The notes: generated by a model not told the origin, from the letters alone. A stretch of 64,000 bases of DNA from Spongilla lacustris (GCA_949361645.1 OX442416.1:10483869-10547868); one strand, 5' to 3'. Shown: positions 1 to 28,925, numbered from the stretch's first letter. A program made the numbers and translations.

Positions 1-410
1 CAGCCACACCCATCCAGCTGACCTTTTAGTTCCAAATTGGGTCTTGGGCAAGCCAGCAGCTTTTGATCTGTCTGCCATATCTCCGCTTAATCCTACAACT
101 CTTTTGGAAGCGAGTGTGACAACAGGAGTAGCTGCACTGACCACTGAGCTGAGAAAGCACTCCTCCAATGACACCAAATGAAAGGAAATGGATTGGGTCT
201 GTGTACCATTGGTGGTGGAGTCATATGGAGCCTGGGGAAAGGAGGCTTTGGAGTCTATCTCCTAGCTAGCTTCTCGACTAGCCACTTGCTCGTCCAAGGC
301 AACGTCAGTGGTTCTCACCGAACTCTACGGGCGGCTGAACCTTCACCTGGTACGAGCTAATGCAATTGCCATCCTTTCCCGTAGCATCAGTCAAAGTGAT
401 GTATAGGGTA
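1..410 (+). pseudogene. 3' end of a non-LTR retrotransposon (restriction-like endonuclease domain), truncated by window start
   Basis: Reading from base 2 gives a protein stretch that aligns by eye with the C-terminal domain of the retrotransposons at 44.0-48.6 kb and 58.3-60.3 kb: a PADLLVPNW segment, then KPAAFDLS, then an ESYGAWGKEAL block and a final YGRLNLHLVRAN block. PAD followed about 15 residues later by D-x-(K/T/S) fits the R2-type restriction-like endonuclease active site. Here the K/T position is Ser. An in-frame TGA at 179 and frame changes after about 265 show that it is dead. Only the 3' part lies in the window. Family assignment rests on matches to the two longer copies in this window, and the endonuclease identity is inferred. 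Confidence 0.8.
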
Positions 411-555
411 GATATAGTTAGCATTTTGTGTACATTGTGTGTAGTCTAGTTGTGTATCATTATATATGTATTTGTGTATGTCCATTTATCCCTATAGTCA
501 TTATTATGAATGTACAATACATACACATGGGTACAATCTTAAACACAGCCTACAG

Positions 556-705
556 TTAATTCAAAATACATCTGGTGAGGATGGCCCTCACTAGATGGAG
601 GTTGAGTAGTCTGCCGTAGATGTCTCTAAGTACAGTTGACTTGGGCCTGCATGTAAGAGTTGCAAGCTGAGAAGCCAAGGCTTCAACAGCTTCATTCCCC
701 CATGC
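556..705 (-). pseudogene. 3' fragment of the same retrotransposon family, opposite strand
   Basis: The minus strand encodes AWGNEAVEALASQLAT and then RDIYGRLLNLHLVRA, the last ~50 residues of the same retrotransposon protein whose 3' end sits on the plus strand at 1-410. The endonuclease active-site part is missing, so this is a 5'-truncated or decayed copy. The two fragments are tail to tail with about 150 bp between them. Confidence 0.75.
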
Positions 706-1837
706 ATTATTATCATTATTGTTTGATATTCGTGTCACAAGCACAACTGATTAATGCTTTTAAAAGGAATTCTTCAAATCCACTTTCAGCTCAGCAAAGT
801 CAGCAACCTCCTTCCCTCCCCATCCCAATGCTGTTTTTCTGCATGATCCCAATTGATATATAGGCTGAATCAGATGAAAGAGCAAACACAGGCACTTTTC
901 AGTTAGGCGTCTTAACTATATAGCCCTATGGGCCTGACATCAGACAGCACAAGGCTGCATGGCTAGAATTTATTCAGTGCAGTTATAGTGCTAGCAACGT
1001 CATTGGACTCTGCCAGAAGTGCATGAGGGGGTCAACAATGCATGCTCTTTAGAGCTAGATCAGATGGAGGTATAGTGAGAGGAATGGATATAACATCAAG
1101 AATTAAGGTGCCGGCTGAACCCATGCAAAGACCGGAAGGCCCAACAGCAGTGTCTTTGAGAAATGATTTAAGAATGTCAAAATCTTGTCTATGGAATAAA
1201 TTAATAGTTCAGATGTCATGCATCTCAGGAGCCAATGGTAGTGGTTTATATTACAAAACTAATTAAGCTTAATTCCAAGTATTCAGTGTCAGAACCCTAG
1301 CTATACTTGTATATAGAAAGAGAGATAGCTGCATGGATATATACTATGTGATGCAAGCTAACTTCCTCCCGAATGACAGGGTACGTATAGCTATATGGTA
1401 GCTAGCTATAGGAACTACCTTTTAGGCATGCATGTTGCAAAATCCTCTTTAGCCCACAAGTGTAAAGCAGTTAAGGCAACCAACCTATTTCATGATGCTA
1501 TATGATTATCGCAGTACTCGAAATTTAGCTGCTGCGTTTGCATGCACTGGACACGATGATCGTTTGATCGTTTCAGCATCCACCAATTGCAAAGAACGTT
1601 AACGCAAACGGAGTGTATTTTCTTGTTGAAAAAAAAAATGCTGAAATTGTTCGTTTGGCTCCTGTGTATACAACATTGACGCACACCTTATCTACAGAGA
1701 TGATGGATTAATTTTTGTGATTATTAACGCCCCTGATATACATGGATTTTGTAATAATTATTCATGGTTTTGTACATGTCGTGCGTGACGTGCGCAAATA
1801 CCTACAGTCAGCAAAGTTCCATAATACGGTCAACACT
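706..1837. other. Non-coding 5' flank of the SRCR receptor gene
   Basis: No convincing coding sequence. The region is AT-rich with scattered GCTAGC/TATATA stretches. The promoter of the receptor gene is expected at its right end, but I see no clear TATA box within 40 bp of the start codon. GC content and CpG rise from about 1770, with CGTGCGTGACGTGCGC near 1780, a CRE-like TGACG context. Confidence 0.4.
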
Positions 1838-18393
<16,556 letters not shown>

Positions 18394-18739
18394 AAATAGA
18401 TGTCCAAACTTGGGAACCCTTATATTTTGGCTCCGCCCTTTATGTGTAGCCCCCCACACCCCCCGGCTGATAGCAATATTACTTGTTTTTTTGTTTATAT
18501 TAGTCTGTGCATGATTTACATGTCGAAGTTTTTATTATTGCGATATTGAAAATGTTGACTAACTGGTGTCACGTGGTGTCCCAGCATGGGACTGGGCACC
18601 TATTTTGGCATGTATGCATCTATTGTACGTTGTTGCGACAGCTATTATGATCATGACTGTACATTATTCATTTCGCTAAGTGAGAATTACAATGTAGGAG
18701 TATATATTCTTTCTCTCTCAATCAAGCTGGGTCATTGTT
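18394..18739. other. 3' flank of the receptor gene
   Basis: No AATAAA or ATTAAA was found in the first 340 bp after the stop. AT-rich and non-coding. Confidence 0.5.
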
Positions 18740-19825
18740 TTGCATACAATGTCAGGTTTTAGCGGAGACAACACAGAGAGATCAAACACAGCAGATTTGC
18801 CATTAATAGCCCAATTTTTGACTTGCAGGTCCAGAGGTCTCTGGTCATGACCAAGACCACTGCCAGCTTCCAGCTTATAGGGTTGTACAAGGCTTTCTTG
18901 AAGAGTTGATGGAAAGTGTCACGAAGGTGGTTATGGTGTGCAATTACATCACTATCCCTCTTGCAAGTCAGAGCATGGTGAGCCTCAAGGGCTTTGGTTG
19001 GGCAAAGGGCACACACAGAGCCAGGCTCACACAACTGAACACCCCACCACCATTTGATGGCAAACTGAGATTCGGATGGTGTTAAATGCAAGCCTAAGGC
19101 CGGTGATGGGGTTACACACAACCAATAGCTAGCATGTGGGGTGATACGGAAAAAAAAGTCGTGCTTTGTCAGCCAGGGTGCTGCATGGCAAGAGGGATAT
19201 CACGATTGAAGCTGTTTGTCTTCAAGTTTCTGTGGCGAAACGTGTCAATGGGTGTTGATGCATATGGTGTCAATGCATGATTGATAAAAGTACTTCACTG
19301 GAAGAATCAAGTGCATTATGATAGCCTTGACCCAGCAAACGGATCTTATGACAGCAATAAGATTTAGATAGTGTGTGAGAATTTATACAAGTAACTACCT
19401 CTTATACCTAGATGTGGATGAAGTTCAATAATAATCGTACGTGCGATCTTAAGTTAAGTTTTTTTGCTGGGGAGGAGGTATGGTGAATTGGTGTGGTCAG
19501 GGAAGGTGGTGCTAATAGAGCTGATGTATGCAGTACAGCAATGGAGGAAAAGAGATTGGAGGCTCAAACTACCATGGGATAAACTCAGCATGGCTTGTTT
19601 CCAGGCTGGGCAGTCAGGTGACAAATCAATGGCAGTGCACTCTATGTAGCAAGCTCTGACATTATCATCAAATGTGTAGCAAGAATGGATTGAATCAGAT
19701 TTGGAGGTGTGGTGAGTGTGATGTGTGTGAACTTGCAGAATTAATGCAGCACACTGGCAAAGGAGAGTTAGAGCAATCTTGGGATCATCTCATTTCTGCA
19801 GTTGCTGGTGCAATTGTAGCCATAG
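18740..19825 (-). pseudogene. Decayed restriction-endonuclease-type non-LTR retrotransposon
   Basis: Minus-strand segments, in order, match the family copies at 44-48.6 kb and 58.3-60.3 kb: DPKIALTLLCQC (about 19795), PAWKQAMLSLSHG (about 19600), then ITPHASYWLCVTPSPALGLHL, FAIKWWWGVQL, and CALCPTKALEAHHALTCK followed by AHHNHLRDTF (about 19120-18900). The CCHC finger keeps CxxC and HxxxxC. Many frameshifts and stops; it ends just before the endonuclease core. Confidence 0.78.
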
Positions 19826-20000
19826 GAGGGTTCAATGGTGGTAATTTTTCTCTTAGATTGTCATTTGTGTATGGTTCAGGTGCATGGCTGAGGCATCATC
19901 AGCGTACCATACTTGGAGGATATCTCCAGTGAACGCTGTATGAGTGGCAGGATGCCCAGGGCATACATAGGGTCTCCCTGTGTTCCTTGAAAAGATGATG
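19826..20000 (-). pseudogene. Reverse transcriptase fragment of a second family (QGDP and YADD motifs)
   Basis: Minus strand 19989-19930 encodes QGTQGDPMYALGILPLIQ, and 19913-19887 encodes VWYADDASA after a frameshift. QGDP and YADD are reverse transcriptase motifs 4 and 5, and the YADDASA form differs from the WYIDDG form of the other retrotransposons here. A short relic abutting the previous one. Confidence 0.75.
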
Positions 20001-20108
20001 GTATCTTGGACAAACAATTCAGTGGCTGCATGACAGGTGTTAATTAGAATAGTGGCAAAACAGAATTTGGATGTTGCAGATTGCTTATCCTATCATTAAT
20101 ATATATTG

Positions 20109-20402
20109 TTATGTGAGACCCCGCCCCCCCCCCCCCACCAGGGCATTGGGAGGGATTTGACCTTAAACCGCCCCGGCCCCTGGTTGAGGGTTAATAACCG
20201 GTCAAATGTCTTCACTACGTGGTTTGATAACGGGTCAAACGCATGCCTGGACTATGTCAATGTATGGCCCAGTAATGATATTCATGCTGCAAATCCCCAC
20301 CTAATCCCGACTTTGCCCCGGGAGGGGGGGGGGGGGGGGGGTCTCATGTAACAATGACAGGCGCACCGGGAGGGGAGGGGGGGGGGGGGGTCTCATGTAA
20401 CA
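20109..20402. mobile_element. MITE-like element with poly-C/poly-G ends
   Basis: Left end ATGTGAGACCCCGCCCCC, right end the inverse (GGGGGGTCTCATGTAACA). The right terminal ~60 bp (poly-G, TCTCATGTAACAATGACAGG) is duplicated in tandem at 20328-20351 and 20380-20411. No coding. Confidence 0.65.
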
Positions 20403-21340
20403 ATGACAGGTGCATTATTCCAAATTTACATCGGGTCTCAAAAACATACATACACACATCATACATATCATCTAGTGGTGTAAAAAGCAGTGCATGGGGA
20501 AATAAGCAAGGGTCTAATCATAAAGAAATTAGCATACAAACAATGTAGTACCAATAAAACTGCATCTATTTCATTTTTCCTGAGCTTAGTAAGTTTGAAA
20601 GTTGGTTTAATGGCCAGTGCCATAGACCGTAGAGATGCTGCTACGCTTCTGCCAATAATTCACCAACTTACATATATATTTGCACTGGGAACTACTATAA
20701 TTTGGTCGGACCTTTGGGTAGCATACGATAAGCTAGGAACACAACGATACCAGCATCTTACCGTTAACCATATACACAACCTCTTCGATCCTACCACTAT
20801 GTAATGGTGTTCTTCTTAAAAAGAGTAAAAAGAAAGGGGAAGGGAGGGGGTACCCCTCCCTAAGAGTCAAATAACCTAATAATTATTTAAAGACAATAAT
20901 TAAAGTGTGTGTGTGTGGGGGGGTGGGAGGGGTGGGCCAGGGAGTGGGCACTGTGGGGAACTGCATAAGTGCCATAAATCAGACAGGGCAAACCTTCCCA
21001 CACACTGAGCCTTCGATTCTTCCTCATTTAACATAGCCAGGCTAAATCATGCAGTTTCACCCCGGTGAGAGCCATAGCAAGGGCTAGGAATGTGGTACCT
21101 ACTTCAATAATTATTATTATTGGTACTAGTGGTAGCAACATTCCTGTCGTATTGTATCTGTTATTATCAGTGCAATATAAATTAAGCTATGATTTTGTGA
21201 CTTTAGAAGTGCGAAAGTTGTCAATGCTACTGATGTCCTGCACATCGTCTTCACCAGTCGCCACATCCGATATCATTAGTATTCTAACTTTATTACATTT
21301 CTAGTGTTCCAAATGAGCCTGTTTTGTTTAATTTTTGTCA
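20403..21340. other. Non-coding, no recognised element
   Basis: AT-rich sequence with a G-rich patch at 20908-20950. No exon, domain or repeat terminus was recognised. Confidence 0.5.
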
Positions 21341-22880
21341 CTTGAAATTTAAAAGTATTTTATTTTACACTTATGGGTGACTATCCTGTACAAACCTGTT
21401 CTGTCTATGCTGAAATTTCAAAGCAACATGTGGGAGACGATGACGACTGTTCTTGAAATTTCAAAGAATCATAAGGGTGACTATTCTTGAAATTTTACTC
21501 CTCATGTGGGTGAATATATATATATTTTACTGTACTACTATGGAAGAATTATCTTTGTAGATTTCAATACATTAGTAGTAGTCAGATAGGAAAATTTAAT
21601 TATTCTTGAAATTTCAAAGCCCATACAGGTGACTATTTTATCAAAGCCTTTAGTGCCCGTATGGGTAACTTTTTTTGAATTGCAAAGCATTGTACAGTAC
21701 AACTATGGGAAACTATTCATATTGGTGACTTTTCTTGCAATTTGAATGCATTTTAGTCCTCATGTGGGTAAATATTAAAGCAATTTTCAGTATTATGTGA
21801 ATCTATTCTGTATTTGTTTCAAATTTCAATACCTTAGTAGTGGTTGGTGGGAAACTTTCATTATTCTTGTAATTTCAAAGCAATTAAGTCCTCATATAGG
21901 TGAGTATTTTTAGAGCATCATATGGGTGATTATTCTTGAAATTTCTAAGCATTGTAGTCCTAATAGCACTTTACAGTACCATGATGCATGAATAACTTTT
22001 ACGAATCTATTTGTTTGAAATTTCAATACATTAGTATCAGTTGGATGGGAAACTTTCATTATTGTCTTGAAATTAGCATTTTAGTCCCCATGCAAGTAGG
22101 TGACTATTTCAAAACATTTTACGCCCCTATTCTTGAATTGTTTTTTACAAGTCTTTATGCATCTTATGTGAGACTATTCTTGAAATTTCAAAGCATCATA
22201 TGCGAGACTATTCTTGAAATTTCAAAGCATCATATGCAAGACTATTCTTGAAATTTCAAAGCATCATATGCGAGACTATTCTTGAAATTTCAAAGCATCA
22301 TATGCAACACTATTCTTGAAATTTCAAAGCATCGTATGGGTGACGATTTCTTAGCATTTTAGTCTTAATATCAACAGTACTGTGACTGATGAATAACTAG
22401 TACAAATATATCATGTATTTGTTTGGCATTTCACAACATTAGTATAGTGGTCAGATATAGGAAACTTTCATTGTTCTTGAAATTTCAAAGCACTTTAGTT
22501 CCCATACAATTTCAATACATTAGTTGTAGTTGGACATTATTTCAAAGCATTTTAGTCTCCGTAGGGGTAACTACATTTTATTGCACTATTATGGGTGATC
22601 TAACCTGCATGTGCATCATATGGAAGACTATTCTTGAAATTTCTAAGCATTTTAGTCTTTATGTGGGTGAATATCAAAGCATTTAGACTACTATGCTGGA
22701 TGAGTAACCCTGTGCTACTGTATTTGAAAATGCAATACATTTGCTTGAAATTTCAAAGCATTATTAATAGTAGTAGTCGGATGGTCATCATCTCAAAGCA
22801 TTTTAGTCCCCATACGGGTAACTATTCTATACATTTCAAAACATTTAAGTGCCATATCAAAACATTTTAGAACTCTGCTA
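21340..22880. repeat. Diverged AT-rich tandem repeat, ~34-bp unit
   Basis: Core unit GACTATTCTTGAAATTTCAAAGC plus ATCATATGC; five clean 34-bp copies at about 22170-22340 and many decayed ones on both sides (TTCAAAGCATTTTAGTCC variants). It looks like an old satellite with a young centre. Confidence 0.85.
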
Positions 22881-24110
22881 CCTGGATGAAAGGGGAGCAC
22901 TTATGGAGAATACAGCACAGAAAGGTGTTTGGATGTGCATACTTCCTAGACCTACGTACATCAGTCATTACTTTGCCTTCAATACAACACAATGTTTTCC
23001 ATTTTAAATCCTACCTGGCGGAGGCTCAAAAGATGGCACGCTGTAAAGATGTGCTGACTGAATTAGATGTCTTGGAATAACCTGACCAAGATGTGAAGAA
23101 AAAAAATCGCACACGGGCACCTTCCAGTGGTTTTCTGGAAAATCTGGTGGATGGTGAGGGCCTGTGGCAACGTATTTGGTCTTATATCGGCGTGAGAGTA
23201 TAGAACTGTCACGACTCATGCCCATAGCCGATCTTACGGTGAGCCTCGGCCTGACTATATGGTGCTAGAGCCTATGGGACTGGCTACGTATACGTCGGTA
23301 CTATATCTACATGTATAACTAAATTTATCTGACGTCCGACCTCCAGTTCTTTCTGGCAGATCTACTCTGCGAGATTAGCCTATCTCTTTAAAATGTTTAT
23401 TGGTACCAAGCATGCAATCAATAAAGATTTGTGTAATTTGCTAATCGATTCTTCAATAGGTAAGTAGGTAGTATGAGTACCTAACTAAGCCGAGAGCATG
23501 TGCTAAGGGTGCACAAGAAAACAAGGGGACAGCATTCCTCAATGACTTTCTGCTAGGGTCACTACTATCTCATGTGATCAACTGGGAGAGATGGGTGTCA
23601 AGTCCCCAGCTAGAAACCTAAAGTTCTGGTTAATGGATTGATTCCTGTAGATGCAAATAGGTGTCAAATAGGTGTTTGGTGTTTTGGGTGAGGTGATCAC
23701 TAACCAATGAAACTTTATACTAATTTGAAGTTCTTCATGAACATGGCTTTATTGGGTGTTTTTAGATCATCCCTTCCTGCCACACAAATTTTTTGTGACC
23801 ATATATGAGATCAAATTACCTTTACCTAAAAAAACCATATTTAGGCATTAATTGGTTAACATGACTACCGAACCTTTCCCAGCAATGCACAAAGCACATG
23901 TAAAGGTGCAAAAACAAGGCAACAACAATTCTCAATGACTTTCTGCTAGGGTCACTACTACATGTATCTCATATGATCAATAGATCAGGACGTAATGAGG
24001 AACAGCTCGAATTTTTACAAAATATAATGTGGTGAAATATGATTTGAACTGTTTTTGTAGAATTCAAAGTACCACTACATATAAGTAACTGCTATAGTAT
24101 ATTGCAGAGT
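22881..24110. other. Intergenic, with an ~80-bp direct repeat
   Basis: No coding evidence. Segments at about 23512-23590 and 23907-23985 are direct repeats sharing CAATGACTTTCTGCTAGGGT and CACTACT...ATGATCAA. The 320 bp between them may be an insertion or a duplicated unit. Confidence 0.5.
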
Positions 24111-24114
24111 ATGT

Positions 24115-24210
24115 TGTTGGCAGCTATTTTTAGTGGGTATCTTGATGTATAGTAAAGAAGGTCATTGAAGTTATAGACAATGTCAATCAGGCCAATACGG
24201 TTGGTATGGC
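24115..24210 (+). pseudogene. Ankyrin-repeat exon relic
   Basis: Remnant of a 33-codon ankyrin exon: LLAAIFSGYLDV then in-frame stops, ending NVNQANT before GGTTGGTATGGC. The preceding intron sequence matches that of the relic at 51253-51343. Confidence 0.7.
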
Positions 24211-24704
24211 ATCAGTGCTCTGTTGATGGTTTTCATAAATTTACATGCATATGTGCAGAGTACAGGATACGTAATGTATGTATACTGTAATGAGTTGACA
24301 TTTTGACATTGAAAAAAGGATGTACTTGACATTTATGCCATTGTAAACACAAGGATTATAATTGTAGGACTGATATTTCAGCTCATTTTATCCTTATTTA
24401 TCGGCACTATTTACTAGTATATTTTTGCAAGAAGTGCATTCAGTGAAGCTTTTGGAAAGTAAGAGTTGAGCACTTTATTAAATGCAGGATTTGGATTATT
24501 TAATTCTCTGTACTAATAATGTGAACATTATCTAATGCAAACTAATGTAGACAAGCTAAAAAAAGATGAAATAATCACCCTTCACAAATGAGTACACAGG
24601 CATGAATACGTAGCTTTTAGAGTGACAACATTTGATGTACATGTAATTCCTATAAATAGTTATATGGTGACAATTTTGTCTTGACACTGAGTGATTTGGT
24701 TATG

Positions 24705-24800
24705 GACGGAGTCTATTGGAGAGAGCTAGCATTAAAAGACATACTTGATATAGTAAAGAAGCTCATTGAAGCTGGAGCCAATGTCAATCAGGCCAATACA
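24705..24800 (+). pseudogene. Ankyrin-repeat exon without splice sites
   Basis: Encodes DGVYWRELALKDILDIVKKL then IEAGANVNQANT: 32 codons against the usual 33. The acceptor AG seen in its paralogue at 51900 is lost (TTATGG) and the donor GT is changed to TT, so it is unlikely to be spliced. Confidence 0.7.
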
Positions 24801-25079
24801 TTTGGTATGGCATCAGTGCTCAGTTCATGGTTTTCAGAACTGAACCAACATATATACTTTCACTGCATGTGCTATGATTGCATATGTATGTGCACATCCA
24901 TATGGCACAAGAGATTATATACATGTATATGTAGCCAGGTGTTCATGTCAATATACGTACCTGTAAGAAATCATTGTAGAATAATGGTACTAGAAATCCA
25001 ATGCAATGGATGAAATGTCTTGTTCACTGCCATACACAGATATGCAATACATGTACGTATGCATGTAGGAAATAATTGT

Positions 25080-25335
25080 ACAAAGAACAGACCTCACAAG
25101 TGTACAAGGGACTCACCCCACAAGTGTACAAGGGACACACCTCACAAGTGTACAAGGAACGTACACATGTACATGTACCCCACAAGTGTACAAGTGGGTT
25201 GTGTCCCTTGTAGCCAGTGAGGTATGTCCCTTTAAATTTGTGCGGTGTGTCCCTTGTACACTTGTGAGGTATGTCCCTTGTACACTTGTGAGGTATGTCC
25301 CTTGTATACTTGTGGGGTGTGTCCCTTGTCCATTC
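25080..25335. repeat. Inverted arrays of a 24-bp repeat (CACAAGTGTACAAGGGACAC)
   Basis: Copies of CACAAGTGTACAAGGGACAC run on the plus strand from 25092 to 25200, then the same unit runs inverted (GTGTCCCTTGTACACTTGTG) from 25197 to 25332. The two arms can pair as a hairpin. Related arrays lie at 54.99-55.26 kb and 62.93-63.20 kb. Confidence 0.85.
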
Positions 25336-25857
25336 CTTCAATATTGGTGCAGCGTCTGTTGTGCATTCTACATGCACTGCTTCAGAACTTTGCATTCAGT
25401 ACACGAAGTACACTGTACAACACATACTAGGGCCAACTATTACTTTTGCCTGTATTTAGAGGAAGTGGGCTCACACCTCCTCCTGGAAAACACCCTTTTA
25501 AAATGGAAAACTCCAGTTCAGAACTGCTCAAATAATTCATTTATGCCTTCATGGAAGAGTTTTCCATTCATTGCCATATGTACATCTATCATCAGCTGCG
25601 CACTTGCTCATGAAGGTACATGTATATATAAGATGAGCACACATACACAGCTGATAAACAGAACATGTGCTCCACATCACCTGATACATGTATCTATAGC
25701 TGCACATTCACTGCACCTTTTACCATCTTTATTGAACTACATGCTTACATGTACAATACATGTATGTAGGCTATGTCTCCATATTCTGCTGGGAGCATAT
25801 TTTCTGTCTAAATTGTTCTTGTACATATGTATTTCTCCCCTCTTCATTCCTTACCAG

Positions 25858-25983
25858 AACAATGCATCTCCATTGTATATAGCAAGTCAGAACGGACATC
25901 TTGATGTAGTAAAGAAGCTCATTGAAGCTGGAGCCAATGTTAATCAGGCCGATAAGGTTGGTGTGGCATCAGTGCTCAGTTGA
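25858..25983 (+). CDS. Ankyrin-repeat exon (33 codons), possibly terminal
   Basis: Acceptor TTACCAG at 25857, then 33 codons: NASPLYIASQNGHLDVVKKL, IEAGANVNQADK, to 25956. The next bases, GTTGGT, could be a weak donor. Unspliced, translation continues VGVASVLS and stops at 25983. The consensus TPLxxAxxxGHxxVVxxLIxxGAxxN is intact. It belongs either to a separate upstream gene or to a duplicated 3' part; no Death or 2A exon was found upstream. Confidence 0.7.
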   Translation, partial: NNASPLYIASQNGHLDVVKKLIEAGANVNQADKVGVASVLS

Positions 25984-26821
25984 TGGTTTACATGTATTGC
26001 ATACATTGACTAGCTCACTATGTAAATGATGTGCACCTCCATGTGTGCATAGTACAAGACCTGTTTCATCTACTTGTACATGTACATGTACAACATGATA
26101 TTATCATCAAACAGTTGACTTTAGCTATCATTTTTTTTATTTTTTTTACAAATTCACATAAACAGTGAGATGATGAATGTACTGTGTACATGTAGTGCCT
26201 TATTACTTTTGCACAACTGCTAAACTGTTTGATGACAATATCTTGCTTTACAATAAACAGACCTCCTACTAGTGTTATTTTTAATAGTATGCATTTCATG
26301 TGTACCTCAATAAATCTGTTGGGAAAGAAACAACTACCCACACTATCATATTTGTCATCCCTACAATAGTTACAAACAGAATTTATTTTGATTCAACAGA
26401 AACTACATGCTGGCATTTTATCAGCCATAGACATTAAGACATGTATGTGCCCAGAAGACGTTATGAATGACAATTGGATTTGGGCCTTTTACAAAAAGGA
26501 GTATATGATTTACATGCACTTAGATGATGCACATTGTACCTGGGCAGTGGCATGTTTTTCATGCTGAGAGCAGTAACAATATGATGGTGGTTATAACATA
26601 CATGTACCTTACATGTACATGTGTACATCTCTAAAGTCACGAAATGGAAAATGCAGCAAACGTGATCTGTTTCTGCCCAGGGCACTTATCAGCAGCTGCA
26701 AGCTGGTACAGTGTGTGCAACCACTGCCAATCTCATGACAAAACCACTTAACCAGCTGGCAATAAACATGTTATCATTATTTATGCAAGATAAAAATTAT
26801 TTCACTTAGTCACAAGTTGGC

Positions 26822-26881
<60 letters not shown>

Positions 26882-27023
26882 TCTGTGTGCACACATGTGT
26901 GTGCACACGTGTGTGTGTGTTCCGAAATCCATAAATATCAAAGCACTGGACAGTCTGCAATTATCAAACTTCAAATGATGTGTGTGCAGTCATATAGTTT
27001 TCAATTTCACTACTGCACCATCC
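25984..27023. other. Non-coding, with (GT)n at 26825-26882
   Basis: No exon recognised. Positions 26930-27000 resemble 63871-63950 (ATGATGTGTGTGCA context), so the 2.66-kb element that follows sits in a dispersed repeat. Confidence 0.5.
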
Positions 27024-27772
27024 TTAAAGATCGAGTGCGCGTGTAAATACAGCGCAATGCGTCATTCGTTGACGCACGCGCAGCGCCGGAGGATTCTTTG
27101 TTGAGGGTATAAAAGGAGCTTGCCTGGAAAAAGGTTTTTCCCCGTATCACGTGATACACAGCTAGTCCCCTTTGGGTGTGCGACGAGAGAGCCTCAGGGG
27201 GGTCTTCGATAAACTCATAACATTGCATTAGGGACACATAACATTGTAAGGGGTAGGGTTACATGTATATGTCCTCAAAGGATATGGAGGACCGTCGGAT
27301 TACCGTATACCTTCGCAGGCTTGGCTTCGCGTTGGAACTATGTTACTCCGGTATACGTACGCTCCGTAGCAATGATGAATGATCTCGTAGCAGCCCAGGG
27401 CTATGAGCTGTCTTTATGGTAAGTTTAAGCGTACGTACCGCTAGTAAAAAATAAAAATAATAAGTCACGCGACCATTGACAAAGCCACGGCAATAATGTT
27501 TACATAATACCAGTACGTCAAAATGCTGTTCAAAGGTTGTTGTTTGCCACTAAGATGAAGTGCCATATTACATTTCAAGGACATACATGTAGAGACTGAC
27601 ATTACTCATGCCAGGTAATGATAGCACATACCAGTACTCTAGTAGTGCAACTAGGCTACCATAAATGCTTATTAGTAGATGTGGCAATATATCAGAGGAG
27701 AAAATGAATGGTGGTCCTCAACGTGCACCTTGTTTATGTGGACCATGCATAGTGTCGTAGCCACCTGATTTC

Positions 27773-27907
<135 letters not shown>

Positions 27908-28018
27908 TTAACGCACACACACAAACACACCATATACATGTATTAGCAAGATTGGCATATATGTAGTCAGTCTTTTGTAATGTAGCAGTTCTGAAAAGAA
28001 CTGTTTTTTTATTACTGT

Positions 28019-28652
28019 GTACTATGGTCCACAGGGGTGTGGACCATAGTACACAGGGGTGTGGACCATAGTACACAGGGGTGTGGACCATAGTACACAG
28101 GGGTGTGGACCATAGTACACAGGGGTGTGGACCATAGTACACAGGGGCGTGGACCATAGTACACAGGGGTGTGGACCATAGTACACAGGGGTGTGGACCA
28201 TAGTACACAGGGGTGTGGACCATAGTACACAGGGGTGTGGACCATAGTACACAGGGGTGTGGACCATAGTACACAGGTGTGTGGACCATAGTACACAGGG
28301 GTGTGGACCATAGTACACAGGGGTGTGGACCATAGTACACAGGGGTGTGGACCATAGTACACAGGGGTGTGGACCATAGTACACAGGGGTGTGGACCATA
28401 GTACACAGGGGCGTGGACCATAGTACACAGGGGCGTGGACCATAGTACACAGGGGCGTGGACCATAGTACACAGGGGTGTGGACCATAGTACACAGGGGT
28501 GTGGACCATAGTACACAGGGGTGTGGACCATAGTACACAGGGGTGTGGACCATAGTACACAGGGGTGTGGACCATAGTACACAGGGGTGTGGACCATAGT
28601 ACACAGGGGTGTGGACCATAGTACACAGGGGTGTGGACCATAGTACACAGGG
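28019..28652. repeat. 22-bp minisatellite, ~28 copies
   Basis: Unit ACCATAGTACACAGGGGTGT plus GG; copies differ mainly by T/C at the CpG (GGGGTG versus GGGGCG). A shorter block with more variants follows at 28743-28925 after a ~90-bp unique insert. Since 22 is not a multiple of 3, the repeat reads through in several frames and creates false 200-400 residue frames on the minus strand. Confidence 0.97.
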
Positions 28653-28925
28653 CTGGGGTGGAGGAGGGGGATTGGTCGACCCCCATATGCCCTCTCCAAG
28701 GCCTGGGTGGACTTCTCCTCTCCCCTCACCCTCTCCTCCTCCATAGTACACAGGGGTGTGGACCATAGTACACAGGGGTGTGGACCATAGTACACAGGGG
28801 TGTGGACCGTAGTACTCAGGGGTGTGGACCATAGTACACAGGGGTGTGTGTGGCATAAGTACACAGGGGTGTGGATGATAGTACACAGGGGTGTGCATGG
28901 ACCGTAGTATACAGGGGTGTGTGTG

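Noticed and set aside
28019..28652. CRISPR-like array of regular repeats
   Set aside because: There are no spacers: units are contiguous 22-bp tandem copies, and the genome is animal.
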